64,000 bases of DNA. Origin: Anoplopoma fimbria. Lineage: Eukaryota; Chordata; Actinopteri; Perciformes; Anoplopomatidae. Shown piece after piece: positions 49,359-61,397 of this stretch. The notes below the pieces were generated by a model. That model was not told where the DNA came from, ran no database searches, and worked only from the letters and a program-made list of their open reading frames with translations. The stretch spans positions 2,294,151 through 2,358,150 of the forward strand of contig NC_072460.1 of assembly GCF_027596085.1 (NCBI RefSeq), given 5' to 3'. Every line of letters begins with the position of its first letter. Position 1 is the stretch's first letter. Both the position numbers and the translations under genes were made by a program.

Positions 49359-51532
49359 TCATGCATATTAATGTAAATATATTTTGGAAACAATGACATC
49401 CGTGTAGTAGAGCACAAATGATACTTTCCACATTCGTATACATTTAGTCTTCAGCTCATGTCTGCAAGCAGTGTGTACTAGGACTTTAAGGTCACGACTA
49501 CAACATGTAGTACAGAATGTATTCCATTATTCATTGTGGTTGCTTTTGTTTTTCTTTACCTACGTTTTTAAAAAAGCCAAATATCATAGCTTTTACGCAA
49601 TAATTCAGTCTCACTCCTGGATCTGGAAAAGCACTTCAGTGACAGTTGATCTCTGCTTGTATGTTTCAGATGACGATACAGTGTGATATAGCTATTCTTA
49701 GCACAAGACATTTGACATGTCACGGTAAAGAAATCACAGGTGTAAACAATACAATCAAGGATGGCTGGATTCCATTTAGCTGCTGCACTTTTAGGGTCCT
49801 GCTATTGTGCATGCTGTCACTCTGCCGTGGCTTACTGGGACACTTGTATGGACATTGTAAGTAAGATCTGTGCTTCCCTTACTATGGCGGGTCAAAATGT
49901 CTGTTAGGGAAAGGCATATTGAGGCCAGTACAGTTTGACTTGTTCCTAGTAAGAAAAGTATCACAGGCAGCGAAGAGATTTTCTTTTAATAATTAATCAT
50001 AAATTAAGGAAACTCAAATTGCATCCATGTTATTTTGTTTCCTTGCCTTTTCCGTCATTGCTCTTCTGTGTGGATGCACTGTTTTTCTTCTGGCTCCCAA
50101 CAGAAGCTGTATATGGTAATGTTAAGTTGATGACAAAGGAAAATCACCTTCATTCACTGACAGGGCTTCTCCTCTGGGAAGCCTATAAAAGCCCTCACTG
50201 CTAGATTTATTAGGATTGTGTATTATACACAAGGCGGCATGCCAGAGGCTCTGACTATAGGCTTCATTTTCAGCATGTACTCAGTGTGATAATTAACCAG
50301 ATATGATGCTCCTATTGTTAAGTTTTCATTCTTCATGAATGCTGGCAAACACTTGAATTAACATACGTTCAGCACCATGGACAGCTACATTAAGACAGCT
50401 CATTACAGCAGTGAATTTGGGGAAATGAACTGTAACGTTCAAGACCTTCAATTTAAATGTGCAATATATTGTCAGTGTATTTCTCTGTAAGACAGTTTAC
50501 AAGTCTGAGCTGGAACCATGGCTCCTGCAAGTGATGATAAGGATTTGTGTCCTGGTCAACAAAGGACTCCTGACTTTTGAGCAAAGAAATCCCTCCTCAA
50601 CCCAATATAATTTACACATTATTCTCTCCAGTCAATGTTAAGTCTATCACATTGGCAATGTGTTTTAATGTAGCCCTCTGAGGCCCTATTTACTCAGAAC
50701 TGGTGTTATCTGGGATATCCCCTGATTTGTGATAACTGTGGAAGCTTTGTGATTTTAATCCTGTGAGTCTGCAGTATGTGCCAAAATCCAGGACCAAATC
50801 CTGCATTGTTTTCAGGAAGCAAGAGCTGCTTACAATAGGCAAAAAATGTGAACTCTTTGTCACTTTTAATTGTATTTTTTAGCTTGAAAAACAGAGTTAA
50901 TAATGAAATCAGGAACCTGGAGCTGCTCCGATGATAAATAATTGAAGTTGAATGTAAAAAAGTATCTGCATTACCCTAAAATAACCCTAAAATACAGATC
51001 TTTGTCTACAGTGTGGAGTCTCTTTTTGAGTGGCCTCAATTCCCTTCACAGAGAACTACACTCATGACCTGGTTACTCCAGTAACCTGGTTTTGTTGAAC
51101 GCATGAAAGAATAAGTGGGTTGAAATAATAGCTAAAATAGCAATGCCTTCTTCTGATCATAAAAAAACATGGTTACATCCAAGTTAAATGCTTCAATTTC
51201 TTTTGTGCTTGACAATGTTTATTCTGATTGTAAAGGATTAGTTTCCTTTATGTCCAAGTTTGTTGTTAATCTAAAGTCTTGTAAATCTAAAGTTAATCTA
51301 GTCAAGCAAAACCCCACCAGCTTTATCAATAGCAAAGATTTATAGTCTGCCCAAAAAGCTGCAAGATTTGTCCTTTTTTTTGACAAAAGGGTCTTAAAAG
51401 CCAACATATCTAGAGGGAGAGTGGCTAGGATCACAACACTTCTCGGACACACGGTAGATGCTAGAATGGAGTCGCTGAATCAAACTGGCATACCAGTATT
51501 TGCAGTAAAATTTTAGGGAAAAAAGCCAGCTA
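49359..51532. other. Non-coding stretch
   Basis: No gene or recognised repeat. Frames at 49471-49864 (two overlapping, plus) and 51219-51452 (minus) lack recognisable domains. Confidence 0.5.
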
Positions 51533-51850
51533 TAATCTACTATCATCAAATTGGATTTACCTCATAAGTAGTGAGATGTAAGGAGCAAAATATTATTATT
51601 ATTTTATATAGATATACTATTCATATGGGCTACCAACTCGTTACATTAAGCAAAACAAAGCAGTAATCTACTTTAAAACGTATTATACATGGAGACTTGA
51701 CTTACCTTTATAGGTAATGAAATGTAAGGAGCAACACGTTTTATTAATTGTAGGCTACACCATTTATAGAGGATAGTACCCTGTTACTAAACACAGCAAT
51801 CATCTGCTTTATAAATCATATATGTAGATATTATTTAGTGCATTGATGTA
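51533..51850. repeat. Diverged tandem repeat, unit about 132 bp
   Basis: The word TAATCTACT (third unit AATCATCTGCT) recurs at about 51533, 51664 and 51798. The first two units also share TTACCT, GTAATGARATGTAAGGAGCAA-like words and a following T-rich part. Two full diverged units and one partial unit are visible. Confidence 0.65.
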
Positions 51851-52270
51851 TAAAGACATCAGCGTCGGTGGGAGCCCCATTCATTCCTATAAAGTTGCTC
51901 AGTGGGGCATGAAAAAAGTCCAACGTCCGAGTATAAAGCTCAGATAAAATTGACCAGATCTTCCATAGATTTTTGGAGCTGTAATTCCATGGTTTGGCCA
52001 CTAGGTATAATTTGCTTCAAAGAAAGATGTTTTCCAGGGGGCTTGGTTTAATGTTGTCCTGCAAACCATCCAGCACAGAAGCACTTTGTACAGTCAGTGT
52101 GTCCATTGCTAGCTAGCGTACAGCTAACGTGTGTACAGTCGGTACGTTGGCAGATTGCACGGCACAGCAGTGCATGTTAGTGTCTTAAGGTTAATCGAAC
52201 ATTCAGGGCTGAGGAGAATCCTGGGAAATGAAGGAAAATTCAATGTGCCATCAGACTGTAGTTGCCACTT
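51851..52270. repeat. Probable dispersed repeat, single copy in window
   Basis: The phrases CCCATTCATTCCTATAAAG, TTCCATAGATTTTTGGAG and GGCCACTAGGTA resemble, from memory, a dispersed teleost repeat. No second copy in the window confirms it. No open frame of note. Confidence 0.35.
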
Positions 52271-53890
52271 GTGGCCAAAGCAGCGACTGTTGAGCAAATG
52301 TTAAATTGCTTTATGTGGGTGTACACTAAATAGGATGTGAAAGCAGCACTTTCCTTTCTACAGCTTTTTGGTGTTTGGCCCGTGGATGTGTCTGTGGCTC
52401 CATGCATTTTTAAAAATCCACTACCAGAGATGGAGGCGTTCTACCTGCTTTCCAGAACTGAAGTGACAGTCAACATGGCAGACTGAGGCTAAATGGACGA
52501 TTGCATGCAAGCTTCTTTTTTCTGCCTCTACCTAATTTCCCTTCTCTCGCTCTATTTTCCCTGTGTATCACTGTCTTCCTGTTCCCGACGACACTCAGTC
52601 TTTCTTGCCATCCTATCCCCTACATTGTCTCTCCCCTCTTCTATCTCGCTCCCTCTCCCCCTCCCCCTCTTTCTGTCTGACAGCAGTAGTGCTCCTTTGG
52701 GAGGTAATTAGGAAAAACTCAACAGAGACACACACAGCAGCTGCTGAAAACAAGGCTTTCAATACTTTCTACTCTCCCTCCCTGCATTACAATAGCAAAG
52801 GGCTGTGAGTCAGGGGGGAGAGGAGGATTAGGGAGGGTTTGCAGGTACTACAAGGACATCTTCAGGGAATGATGTCGCGGGCAAAAAATGCTGCTTTGGT
52901 AGGCCCAAACTTTTATCTGCAAAGGTATCTGATGCCAGTTTCAAATAACTTGTACCTGCTTGTGTCACTTGGAGGCAAAAGGTCTTGCCTGGTCTTGTCC
53001 AGCAAATTGGCAGCCCTGGTCTCAAAAGTAGGGCTTCGCACTTCAAGTGAATTTGACATAAAAACTGATAATGAGGCTATTCAGAGGAGACACTCTTCAG
53101 CAATCTAGGACAAAGACAAACCTTTTTTTTCCTTCAAGCAATTTGTTCACTTGCTTGATGCAAAAAACTGCATGTTATTGGCTCTTTGCCTATTGCTCTA
53201 CAGGCTAGTGAACAACAACGCAGGGTAAATCCTTAAGTGCACCTGATGGTCCTTCCCTCTGGGCTGATTTCAAGTGTTCTTTGTCACGCTGCATGGTCAT
53301 CTTGCCCCCTGCTTGTCCCACCATGAGTGACCTAGTTCAAATATTTCACTTTCAACACTGTTGTTGACTATGAACTGCACTCCCAGCAACAGCAATTACA
53401 ACTTTGACGTTTAATGCCGACTTTCAATCAATTTGGATGTGTTGTGACAGTCGAGGGTCTCCTAAAATCAATTGTATATGGTGTACTCCAAACTCTGGTG
53501 ACCTAGTGATCTCTCACATGTCTCAACAAAATGTCTTTCAAGAGTCTGCCACACGAACGCCGTTGTGAAACTACCTTGGCAGAGCAGAGCGTTGAGATAA
53601 ATAATAACACCGGCAAGCTCTCACAATAAAGATGCTAACATGCAAATATGTAACAGCTAGAATTTTTACAAGTAGTCCAGTGTCCGTTTGGAAACCAATG
53701 AACAGCGCCCTGTAAAGGCTCACGACCACACGCATTTGCAATATTTGCTTACATTTGGTGATTAGCACTAAACACAATGTACAGCTGAGGCTGATGGGAA
53801 TGTTATCAGTTCTGTTAGTGTTTTTGGCATGTGGAAACCTCTGGTTCTGCAGTGTGAAGCCAATGTGGAAGTGTTTTAAAAATTGCATCA
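52271..53890. other. Non-coding stretch with a polypyrimidine tract
   Basis: A long C/T tract at 52622-52679 ends in CAG and mimics a splice acceptor, but downstream frames close at once or lead nowhere recognisable. The frame at 52493-52711 is made by this tract. Overlapping frames at 52828-53108 on both strands lack domains. Confidence 0.45.
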
Positions 53891-54010
53891 CCTCTACTGA
53901 CCATCAGGGGGCGACTCCTCCGGTTGCAAAAATAAGTCAGATTGTTAGGAAGTCTATGAGAATATGACTCTACTTCTCATTTGAATTATAACCTCAAGAA
54001 AAGTAAAATA
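53891..54010 (+). repeat. Dispersed repeat A, copy 4 (left part)
   Basis: GACCATCAGGGGGCGACTCC, GGTTGCAAAAATAAGTC and TCTATGAGAATATGACTC match the left part of copies 1 and 3. The right part of the family is not recognised beyond about 54010. Confidence 0.75.
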
Positions 54011-55420
54011 AATAATAAGTAAAATAGAGCATGAAGTGGATTATGCTTTAGTGCGGGTTTACTTTGATGGACAGGTTGATGCCGTATATGGAGTCTCTAC
54101 GTTACTCCTCCGCATTCCAAATTTTGTAGAGCCTTCCATTGAAATTCATACAAACCATGTAAAATCAAAGAAGGCACAGGAACATTAGAGCTGCTCAGCT
54201 GCAGTGCTCGTGGCCTGATGATGTAATGAAGCAGGGCTCCTGATTAAAGTCTCATCTATATATCTTATCTCAGTGAGATCTTTTTAACAAGTTTTCATTT
54301 TATTTTATGTTATTAACCCCTGAGTGACTTAGATAACAATTAAAACAGCCAACTGTCTTATTGTCTGTCATTATCTTTTGCTTAGTTTTTTAGTAGTAGC
54401 TCACCAACACAAAACTTCTAATATTCTGTGAGTGTGTAATAACTACATCTGCCCTATTCTTTGTTCCCCTGCAGATGCAAAGTATGTTATGTCAGAGCTG
54501 AGGCTGTGACAACACAGCTGCAGCTTGGCCACTGTACGCTGAACATACAAGCATATTAGTTTCCTCTTAATTAGAGACTGATATGCACTATTAGGTCACA
54601 GAAACACTGGCAGTGACAAATCAACCCTTTAATCCTGACATTTGAAAGCTACAACAGCAGTGCGAGGGTGGAGCACCAGGAAAGGCTGCCTGGGGCATGA
54701 GTTCCTTCACATTTTCCTAAACCTCAGACAGTTATCTATCTCTGCCACTAAAGATCTCGAAAAGTTGGGAGAAATACTTGACACATTTTCTCCAGGTTTA
54801 CAGGAATACAAAGAGCAACTTCATCATCATTCTCGTTCATATTTGCATCTTGAGATTGATTGAATGAATAAGATAACATTCTTGTAAACAACATATGCTG
54901 TTTTGTAATGTGACCCCATCAAAGACGTATGGTGCATTGGCGCTAATGTTTTGTTACAACCTGCTGAAGATGGATGGTCATGCTGAAGCATGGTGAGGAT
55001 GAATGGATAGCTTTTCTGCGGTGCAGAGAGAAGGGATGGATGGTCAGAGTGTGCCACAGCATCGAGGAAAGGGCTGAGGATGGATGACTCACCTTCTCTG
55101 TCTCCGTGGACTGACAGTACAAACATATTTAGATAGTGTCCAAAAGGCTAGCACCTATGTGACGACTATTTTAAACCGAGCCTTGTAACCCGTTGTCACA
55201 TGCATTTGTCAGGCTCTGTTCAGTCAGCTCAAAAATGATGTTCTGTCCTTTGTTTGGCTCCTGTTTATTATTACTGTGTAATCTATAGAAAGAGGGGAAG
55301 ACAATTTGTGGACCACAGATATTGTTCGTTTTAACTTTTGAGTTAATAAGCAGGGTTTCCAACATTTTTTAACATTGATAACTGCATTAGCAGGATTTGA
55401 CCAAAGAAAGATTATTTTTT
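54011..55420. other. Non-coding stretch
   Basis: No gene or recognised repeat. Frames at 54642-54863 (plus) and 54827-55126 (minus) lack domains. Confidence 0.5.
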
Positions 55421-55710
55421 TTATGCCTCTGTGCTGGCGACAGCCGTTACCGGACACATTATATATCTTTCCAAATATGTGTTGGCATGTCCATCCATCC
55501 GTCTGTCTGTCCGGTCATCTCATGAACGCCTGGAGCTTCCACCTTGACTTAATGGATGAATGAGTAAGATTTTGGTGGTTAAAGGTCACTGAGGCGTTAC
55601 GAAACACATTTTTGGCCATTTTTCACACAAATGTCTAATAGGATCGGGCTGTTGCTGGTGCAGAGGCATAGAAACCTGATCAAAATTAAGTTGTGACGTA
55701 GCGATGCATT
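55421..55710 (+). repeat. Dispersed repeat C, single copy
   Basis: TATGCCTCTGTGCTGGCGAC, GTCCATCCATCCGTC, TTTTGGTGGTTAAAGGTCAC and TTTCACACAAATGTCTAAT are phrases I recall from a very common teleost repeat. No second copy lies in the window, so the call rests on recollection. The class is unknown to me. The overlapping frame at 55375-55563 is a shadow. Confidence 0.6.
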
Positions 55711-56856
55711 TTATTTTGCCGATATTTTAATGAGACTTAACCTTTTCAATCAGTGCTCTCTCTCAGCTCCACTCTCTTTTTGTCTTCCTGTCAGATCAGC
55801 ACAAGCAGGCGAAGCACAAATTCCCTCCATGCTCACAGTAACGTGGAACACCGGCTATTCAACATGTTTTTCTCTTTTTTTAAAGGGTCAGTTTGGGATA
55901 CTATGAGCAAAAGATGAATACAACCAGAAGTATCTGACTGTTTGTTAATCAGACCAATGGGACCATTGCATGTTTAATCAACTTGGAATTTTCATTCAAA
56001 CACTAAAATGAACAAATTAATTGTACATACTCAGATGGAAGCAATTAATTGTTTATTTAATTGGAGTCAGTTTTATTAATTCTAGTGAACTTATGGTGCC
56101 ATCACATTGATAACTCGTGCATGTTTATTCCTCTTATTTGTGCATCAAATTTGTGACTCAGCAACGCATTGCTTTTAATGGACGTGCAATAGGCCTGCTC
56201 TTTAAAATCAAACTCAGCAAGCAATTAACAGCAAATATATCCTTTATGAAAAGGATACAAACAAAAATACCTTCTTATTTCCATTAAATGCAAGAACAGT
56301 GTGCTTTGGAAAGTGAAGCAGTATTGTTTCTATGCACAATTTGAATTGAATGAGGAATATGGGAATATTGGAAACCCACAGCATGTTCCTTTTTCTAAGT
56401 GTATTCATTCTGCATTCCCTTTCAGTCCAGGGTAATATACAGTACTCTTGCAGTTTAAGGCTGATAAGCACTGAACAGAATCTTAAGTAAGATGAACTCT
56501 GCCTTCGGCCACCGTGTTGACATCTCTCCAGTTGTACCAACTTACTACAGCTGCCTTTTAGCTGCCTTGTATAATCCTCAACTTTCACACCTCCACCCTA
56601 GCTGTTAGTAAAAGCAGGTAGCAGCTGCGAGGCCCGCTGTAAGTGTTGACACAGCGGGTCACGGCGGGCTCAACAGCAGTCATATCATCACCAATCCATA
56701 AAGCCTGCAACGTTCCCCTTCAATGTGGTGATACAGGCCCTCTGGGGAATGGGGATGGGGGGGGGCTGCTCAGTGTTGCAAGCTCTGGGGGAAAAAAATG
56801 ACTTATGTGTTTTTTAAAGCCCTTTAAAGAGCATGACTAGGATAACAATTTTCTCT
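55711..56856. other. Non-coding stretch
   Basis: No gene was recognised. The minus-strand frame 56244-56588 (114 codons) has no recognisable domain. Confidence 0.5.
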
Positions 56857-56879
56857 GTAGTGTCACAGTTCTTCCTCAC

Positions 56880-57462
56880 CCGTCGGCGCTCCGGCCGACT
56901 CCTGCACCGCCCGTCCTGCCTGGGCCGCAGCCTTCCCCGGGTCCCGTCCCGGCTGGGCTGCAGCGTCCACCTGCTTCCGCTGGGTCGCAGCGTCCCCCTG
57001 CTCCTGTTCCCGCCTTGCCGCCAGAGCCCCAGGTCCGAGAGACATTACCACCAGAGCCCCAGGTCCGAGAGACATTGCCACCAGAGCCCCAGTCTCCAGA
57101 GCCCCAGTCTCCAGAGCCCCAGTCTCCAGAGCCTCTCGCCCGACCTCCAGAGAGGATCCGCCTCGAGAAACCCTCGCCCCACCTTCAGAGAGGATCCGCC
57201 CGCCTCGAGAGACCCTCGCCCTACCTCCAGAGCCCGACCCCCAGAGAGGCCCCCCCAGTCGGCCTGGTCGTCCCCGTGGCCGACTCCCAGAGAGGACCGG
57301 TTGTGCCCGTCCACCTTGCCTCAGCCTTCGAGGATTCTGACTCTGCGGCCTCTGAGGAGTTCTAGCCCTCCTCCGGGTCCCCACCGCCCACCCGATATAT
57401 GTTCCTTTGGACTTTTTGGGGACTTCGGGAGCCGTCCCCTTGAGGGGGGGGTTCTGTCATAG
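56880..57462 (+). pseudogene. Proline-rich remnant of retrotransposon coding region
   Basis: One frame stays open from 56833 to the TAG at 57460-57462, inside the start of the LTR, giving 209 codons rich in Pro, Ser and Arg and ending in FGLFGDFGSRPLEGGVLS; the first codons are host DNA. A second plus frame (57015-57365) reads as tandem Pro-Glu-Pro-Gln units, and minus-strand frames are also open because the DNA is GC-rich. Underlying this are two 30-bp units and four 15-bp units (about 57021-57139) and two 42-45-bp units further on. This is the region that lies between integrase and the 3' LTR in such elements; no catalytic domain survives. Which frame was native is unclear. Confidence 0.6.
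57442..57451 (+). promoter_or_regulatory. Polypurine tract
   Basis: GAGGGGGGGG lies three bases before the LTR start, where plus-strand DNA synthesis is primed in LTR retrotransposons. Confidence 0.8.
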
Positions 57463-57926
57463 TTCTTCCTCAATACTGTCAGTAGCTCCATACTCCCTGT
57501 CACTGTCTCACTCACCTAATCAGCCTCATGCAGTGCACCTGTCTGCCACGCCCACCTCATCAGCACCATCCCTCTCACCTGCTCACTCTGCTGCACCTAC
57601 ACCCTGCAGCATTTAAACCCCAGTCACTCACACACTCGCTGACAGATCGTTCGTTGTATTCATGCTACACTCTCCAGCAATTTCCCGTTGCTGACCCTGC
57701 CTGTCTGGACTTCCCTGCCTTGCCTGTGCCCCGGTCAACGTCTCAGCCTTCTGTCCCCGACCATGAGTTTAGCCTCTGGTTTCCGTCTGCCTGATCCCCT
57801 GCCTGTTTCCCACTGTGAGTCTGACCCTGCCTGTCTGTCTGCTGTGTGCTCAGCTTCAAATAAAGCTCCAGAACTTTATCTGTCTCCTCGTCGTACTGCT
57901 CTTGGGTCCACACACCAACCGTGACA
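57455..57926 (+). repeat. 3' LTR, 472 bp
   Basis: It starts TGTCATAG and ends CGTGACA. A TATA-like TTTAAA is at 57612-57617 and a polyadenylation signal AATAAA at 57859-57864, in the right order for U3, R and U5. The last 250 bases are nearly identical to the fragment at 40506-40784. Open frames in it are shadows. Confidence 0.88.
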
Positions 57927-58944
57927 TGTAGTGTTTATGATCTCCGAGGTGCTTACATATCCTCTGTGGTTCATAGCAACTAAATTACAATGTGCTTGAT
58001 GTGAGTACAGGAGCGTGAGGCTGATACACCTCCGCCGGTAGTCATTTGTTTAATATGTGCAGCGAGCCGCTTCACCGGATCCGAACTATTGGGGGGAGAG
58101 TGCCAAATCATTAAGTTATTTAATAGTTCATTGAGTCTCTACAGTTGGCTAGTAATTAAACAACATTCGATCAATGTGGGGAGGGAGAGGCTGTGGATGA
58201 CATTAAGTAGATGAGATGGTCTTAACCCCAGCAAACTGCTAGGATCAACTGATTGGCAATTAATGTTCTCACCAGCTGCCACTGATGAAACCTGCTGAAA
58301 TGACTTTGAAGCTCAAACTTTTCCAGCAGCACTGACTCTGGAGCGCTCAGCATTTCTAGTATACGGACGGTAATGATGCTCCTATCATCAATGACATAAG
58401 AAACAGATCACTGATTATCTCCTTATTTTTTATTTACGGATTGTGCCTCCATAATAAAAGCCTGCAAAGTGAATCTGTGTCATGTCAAGAGTAACTCATG
58501 TTCTTTTTTGTAAAGTTGGACTCACTGTGCCCATTAAAAGTAAGTATTCCTTTTCACAACCTACTGAAAGAATAATCGGCAACAGTGAGGGCTATATTCC
58601 TACAGCTTCCTATGTTTTATAACAAAAACATCCTTATACCTACTGTACAAACTTAAAACTCTCCCACTTGTTGCTTCTTGGATCCGTTTGGACTTTGTGG
58701 TTTTGTAGTTGCAAGAGGAATAGTTGGAAGTGGCGGCTCAAAATCTGATTTGAAGACTTTGGTTTCCACTCATTGGGTTCACATGGACCCAGTAAACCAG
58801 GTTAAAGCAAGTAAAACACATTGTTAAAGGGTCAAAGTTATTATACGAGAACAAGGACGACACACAAAATCAAGTTCACTGTGGATGTTTGTTTGGTTTA
58901 ATAAAATCCAACGCAAAATATCATGTAAACTGATTTCACTATGT

Positions 58945-58989
<45 letters not shown>
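58945..58989. repeat. (TG)8(TA)14 compound microsatellite
   Basis: A pure TG run passes directly into a pure TA run. Confidence 0.97.
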
Positions 58990-58992
<3 letters not shown>

Positions 58993-59285
58993 TATCATGG
59001 TAAAACACTTTACTATTCAATTCATGACCACAATAATGGGATTTAAAATGTTTGATACAGCCCTTTCACATCAGTGAAAACACTGTCAGTGAGTAATGAT
59101 CAGCTGACCACATTTGGTGCCCAGCCAATTACAGCATTCACAGCACAGTGCATGTTTAAGCAAAATGATAGCTTTCATAACATACAAAAAAAATTGGAAA
59201 TGCATTAGAAGTGATGCTTTGACAGATTGATTCCAAAAACAGAGCCTTCTAACACAAACCAAACTTGACTGTAAGGCTCGGTCTC

Positions 59286-59312
59286 ATGATGATGATGATG
59301 ATGATGATGATG
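59286..59312. repeat. (ATG)9 microsatellite
   Basis: Nine perfect ATG units followed by interrupted CTG/ATG units. Confidence 0.97.
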
Positions 59313-60429
59313 CTGATGCTGTAAAGACAGCAGAAGGCTGTGAGAGAAAAGGATTTGGAGCACAGGGCCCAATCCTCAGCAGGACAGCTGCTGTATTGAT
59401 CAAAAACAGGCCAGTCCCATGAAAGAAAAAAGCTGAAAGGTCAAGGCGGCGGGACGCTGCCTGCAAAATATGAAAATCTCCATTTTATCTGTGATTATAA
59501 TCAGTGTGCCACCTCATCTGCTGCCTGCAGGCAATTAGCATCTGGATGGGAATATGTCAGACAGAGCAAATTAATTTCATAATGGAAGACGATACATGGA
59601 GAACTAGTTCCACTGAGAGACGTTCAGTAAACAGTCAGAGAAAATCTTGTTTTCTCTTTTAACTGCATGTAATACTTATCCATGTAAAGCTTTATTAAAA
59701 CATCCGTATTATTGAGCATAAAAAACCCTCTCAATTGAGCTGTAATGTTTATTTACAGTATTTGCAACTTTACTCCACTCATGGACTTGATGCCTTCCGT
59801 AGTCTTGCACTGCTTACACACAGATGCAATGTTAAGGATTGTTGCATCAAAGTGGGCAAGTTCAGTTTGCTTAATTGTATCTTCCCCCGGGATCGGGAGC
59901 TAACGTTACAATGAACAAAACCGACAGGAAAGCTTATAGCAAAGTGCAATTTTCTCTTCCACGCTCTAAAATATTAACATCAGAACAGCTTTGATCTGGT
60001 TTAACTCCTTAAATTGAAACTGGGGTCAACTATGTCCTTTTTTAAAAAAAAAAAAATACAGATCCTGTACACTGTTAGATAGGGAGTAGGTTCTGTTTAG
60101 TTTAAAAGTCAATCCCTTTTAGAGAGCCCTTAGGGTTCTGTAAGGAAATTCAATTGGGTATACAATATATTCATACCATGATGCATACTTCAAGGCCCAT
60201 TTTCAATTTTTGGATTAATGTAAAGAAAAAAAGCAACACACTTAGTTAGATGGCAAATCGGCCGTCCTAACCTGTCTGCTTAAATGATGACGTATTTAAA
60301 GAAGGTGCTGTATAAACTCTTAAGTCAAATCCAAAACTGAGTTCCACTCTCGCTGTCACTTCTGCCTCTTTGATCTTCTCCCTCCTGGTTGAAATCAAAC
60401 TCAGCCAGAGAGAAATAAGTCATCTTCCA

Positions 60430-60961
60430 TCAGCTGAACGAAAACAAGTCACAGAAGGCGAACAGTAATTCTAGCCGGAGCTCTCTCAGTCTGGCCCATT
60501 CTTCCCCTCTCCCTGTATTGTTAGTTGGACTCCTGACCCGCCTGTCCGGACATTCAGAGCCACTGGGCTGAGGAGAGGCAATCAAAGCTCTGTGTGGACG
60601 AGAGCAGAGGGATATCAGGGCGATGAGCGAAGCGGCCGTGTCCCAGAGATAGATGGGAAAGGTGGATCTGGGCCGTCCTGAAGTCAATCTGAGTTTGGTC
60701 TGTGGGAGAGAATGAAGCGGTGTGGTGGGGGAGAGAGCGGGGGAGAACACTCAGTGAAAAGAGGATATCGCCTCTGGGCTCCCTGCCTCTCTCTGCCCGC
60801 TGCAGAACTCTTTTAATAAACATTTCACTTTCACAGGGAGACAAATCAATACCCTGAAAGATGACTTCCCTGTGTTCCCATGAGTTACTGCTCCTGGCTA
60901 AGAACACGTTTGTGTGACCAGTTAGCAGTGTGGGGAAGATTGACAAAAGAATCGTCTCCAA
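60430..60961. other. Balanced-composition segment, possible regulatory DNA
   Basis: Two overlapping minus-strand frames of 106 and 135 codons are open here. Neither product has a recognisable domain, and they use different phases of the same DNA, which argues against coding. The sequence is non-repetitive and less AT-rich than its flanks. Conserved non-coding DNA is the best guess. Confidence 0.25.
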
Positions 60962-61328
60962 ATTAAATTACAGATCTGTTATGGGGCATTTACACTTATC
61001 TTATTTCTATGTGCTAGAGAAAGGAAAACTCAATCGAACTGAGAGAGATTTGAATTTAAGATGAGAACGGTGAGTGGACCCTGCAGCTGGTTGAGCCAGT
61101 TGTGATTGGTTGAGGTTTGGCATTAATCTTGAGTAGTTAGGGTCAGGGTAGCCAATATGTTGGGTTTCCTTTAACCTGGCAAGCATGGTGGCATTGGCCA
61201 ATCCAAGCGCCTACATTTTTAATAGGGCGGGTCTTGCCAAAAAAGCAGTAGGATTCATAATAACCCATCATTGTAGGGGACGTGATTGGAAACCACGTTA
61301 CATGCTAACACATTTCACAGCATCACCC
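60962..61328. other. Non-coding gap before the SINE
   Basis: No gene or recognised repeat. Confidence 0.5.
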
Positions 61329-61342
61329 ATATGTGGCGGCTG

Positions 61343-61353
61343 TGGCGTAGTGG
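61343..61353 (+). promoter_or_regulatory. Pol III A box of SINE copy 2
   Basis: TGGCGTAGTGG is an exact match to the A-box consensus. Confidence 0.82.
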
Positions 61354-61386
61354 AGAGCAAGGTAGTTCTCCAATCAGAGGGTCGGT

Positions 61387-61397
61387 GGTTCGATACC
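61387..61397 (+). promoter_or_regulatory. Pol III B box of SINE copy 2
   Basis: GGTTCGATACC matches the B-box consensus exactly and lies 33 bases after the A box. Confidence 0.87.

Larger units (their letters stand above)
56857..57931 (+). mobile_element. Internally deleted Ty3/Gypsy-like LTR retrotransposon
   Basis: The 5-base repeat TGTAG at 56857-56861 and 57927-57931 is a target-site duplication; the element itself is 56862-57926 and starts TG and ends CA. Its first 18 bases (TGTCACAG...) match the start of the 3' LTR with one mismatch, then jump into GC-rich internal DNA, so most of the 5' LTR, the primer site, gag and pol are gone. What remains is a proline-rich coding remnant, a polypurine tract and a full 3' LTR. 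The Ty3/Gypsy call comes from the LTR style and the remnant seen in teleosts, not from a protease or polymerase domain, which are absent. Confidence 0.88.
57932..60429. other. Non-coding stretch with microsatellites
   Basis: Contains the (GT)/(TA) and (ATG) arrays listed separately and an A run at about 60044-60056. No gene was recognised. The poly-serine end of a minus frame at 59284-59466 comes from the (ATG) array. Confidence 0.5.

Noticed and set aside
52622..52690. Strong-looking splice acceptor (long pyrimidine tract ending in CAG)
   Set aside because: Two downstream frames close within 30 bases and the third has no recognisable product; the tract is simple sequence.
56863..57384. 173-codon minus-strand frame rich in Gly, Arg and Ala
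   Set aside because: It is the antisense of the GC-rich retrotransposon remnant; the LTR, polypurine tract and polyadenylation signal show the element runs on the plus strand.
59284..59466. Minus-strand frame with a serine run
   Set aside because: The serine run is just the (ATG) microsatellite read on the other strand.
60430..60961. Two long overlapping minus-strand frames as a possible gene
   Set aside because: They use different phases of the same DNA, lack domains and have no splice-consistent structure.
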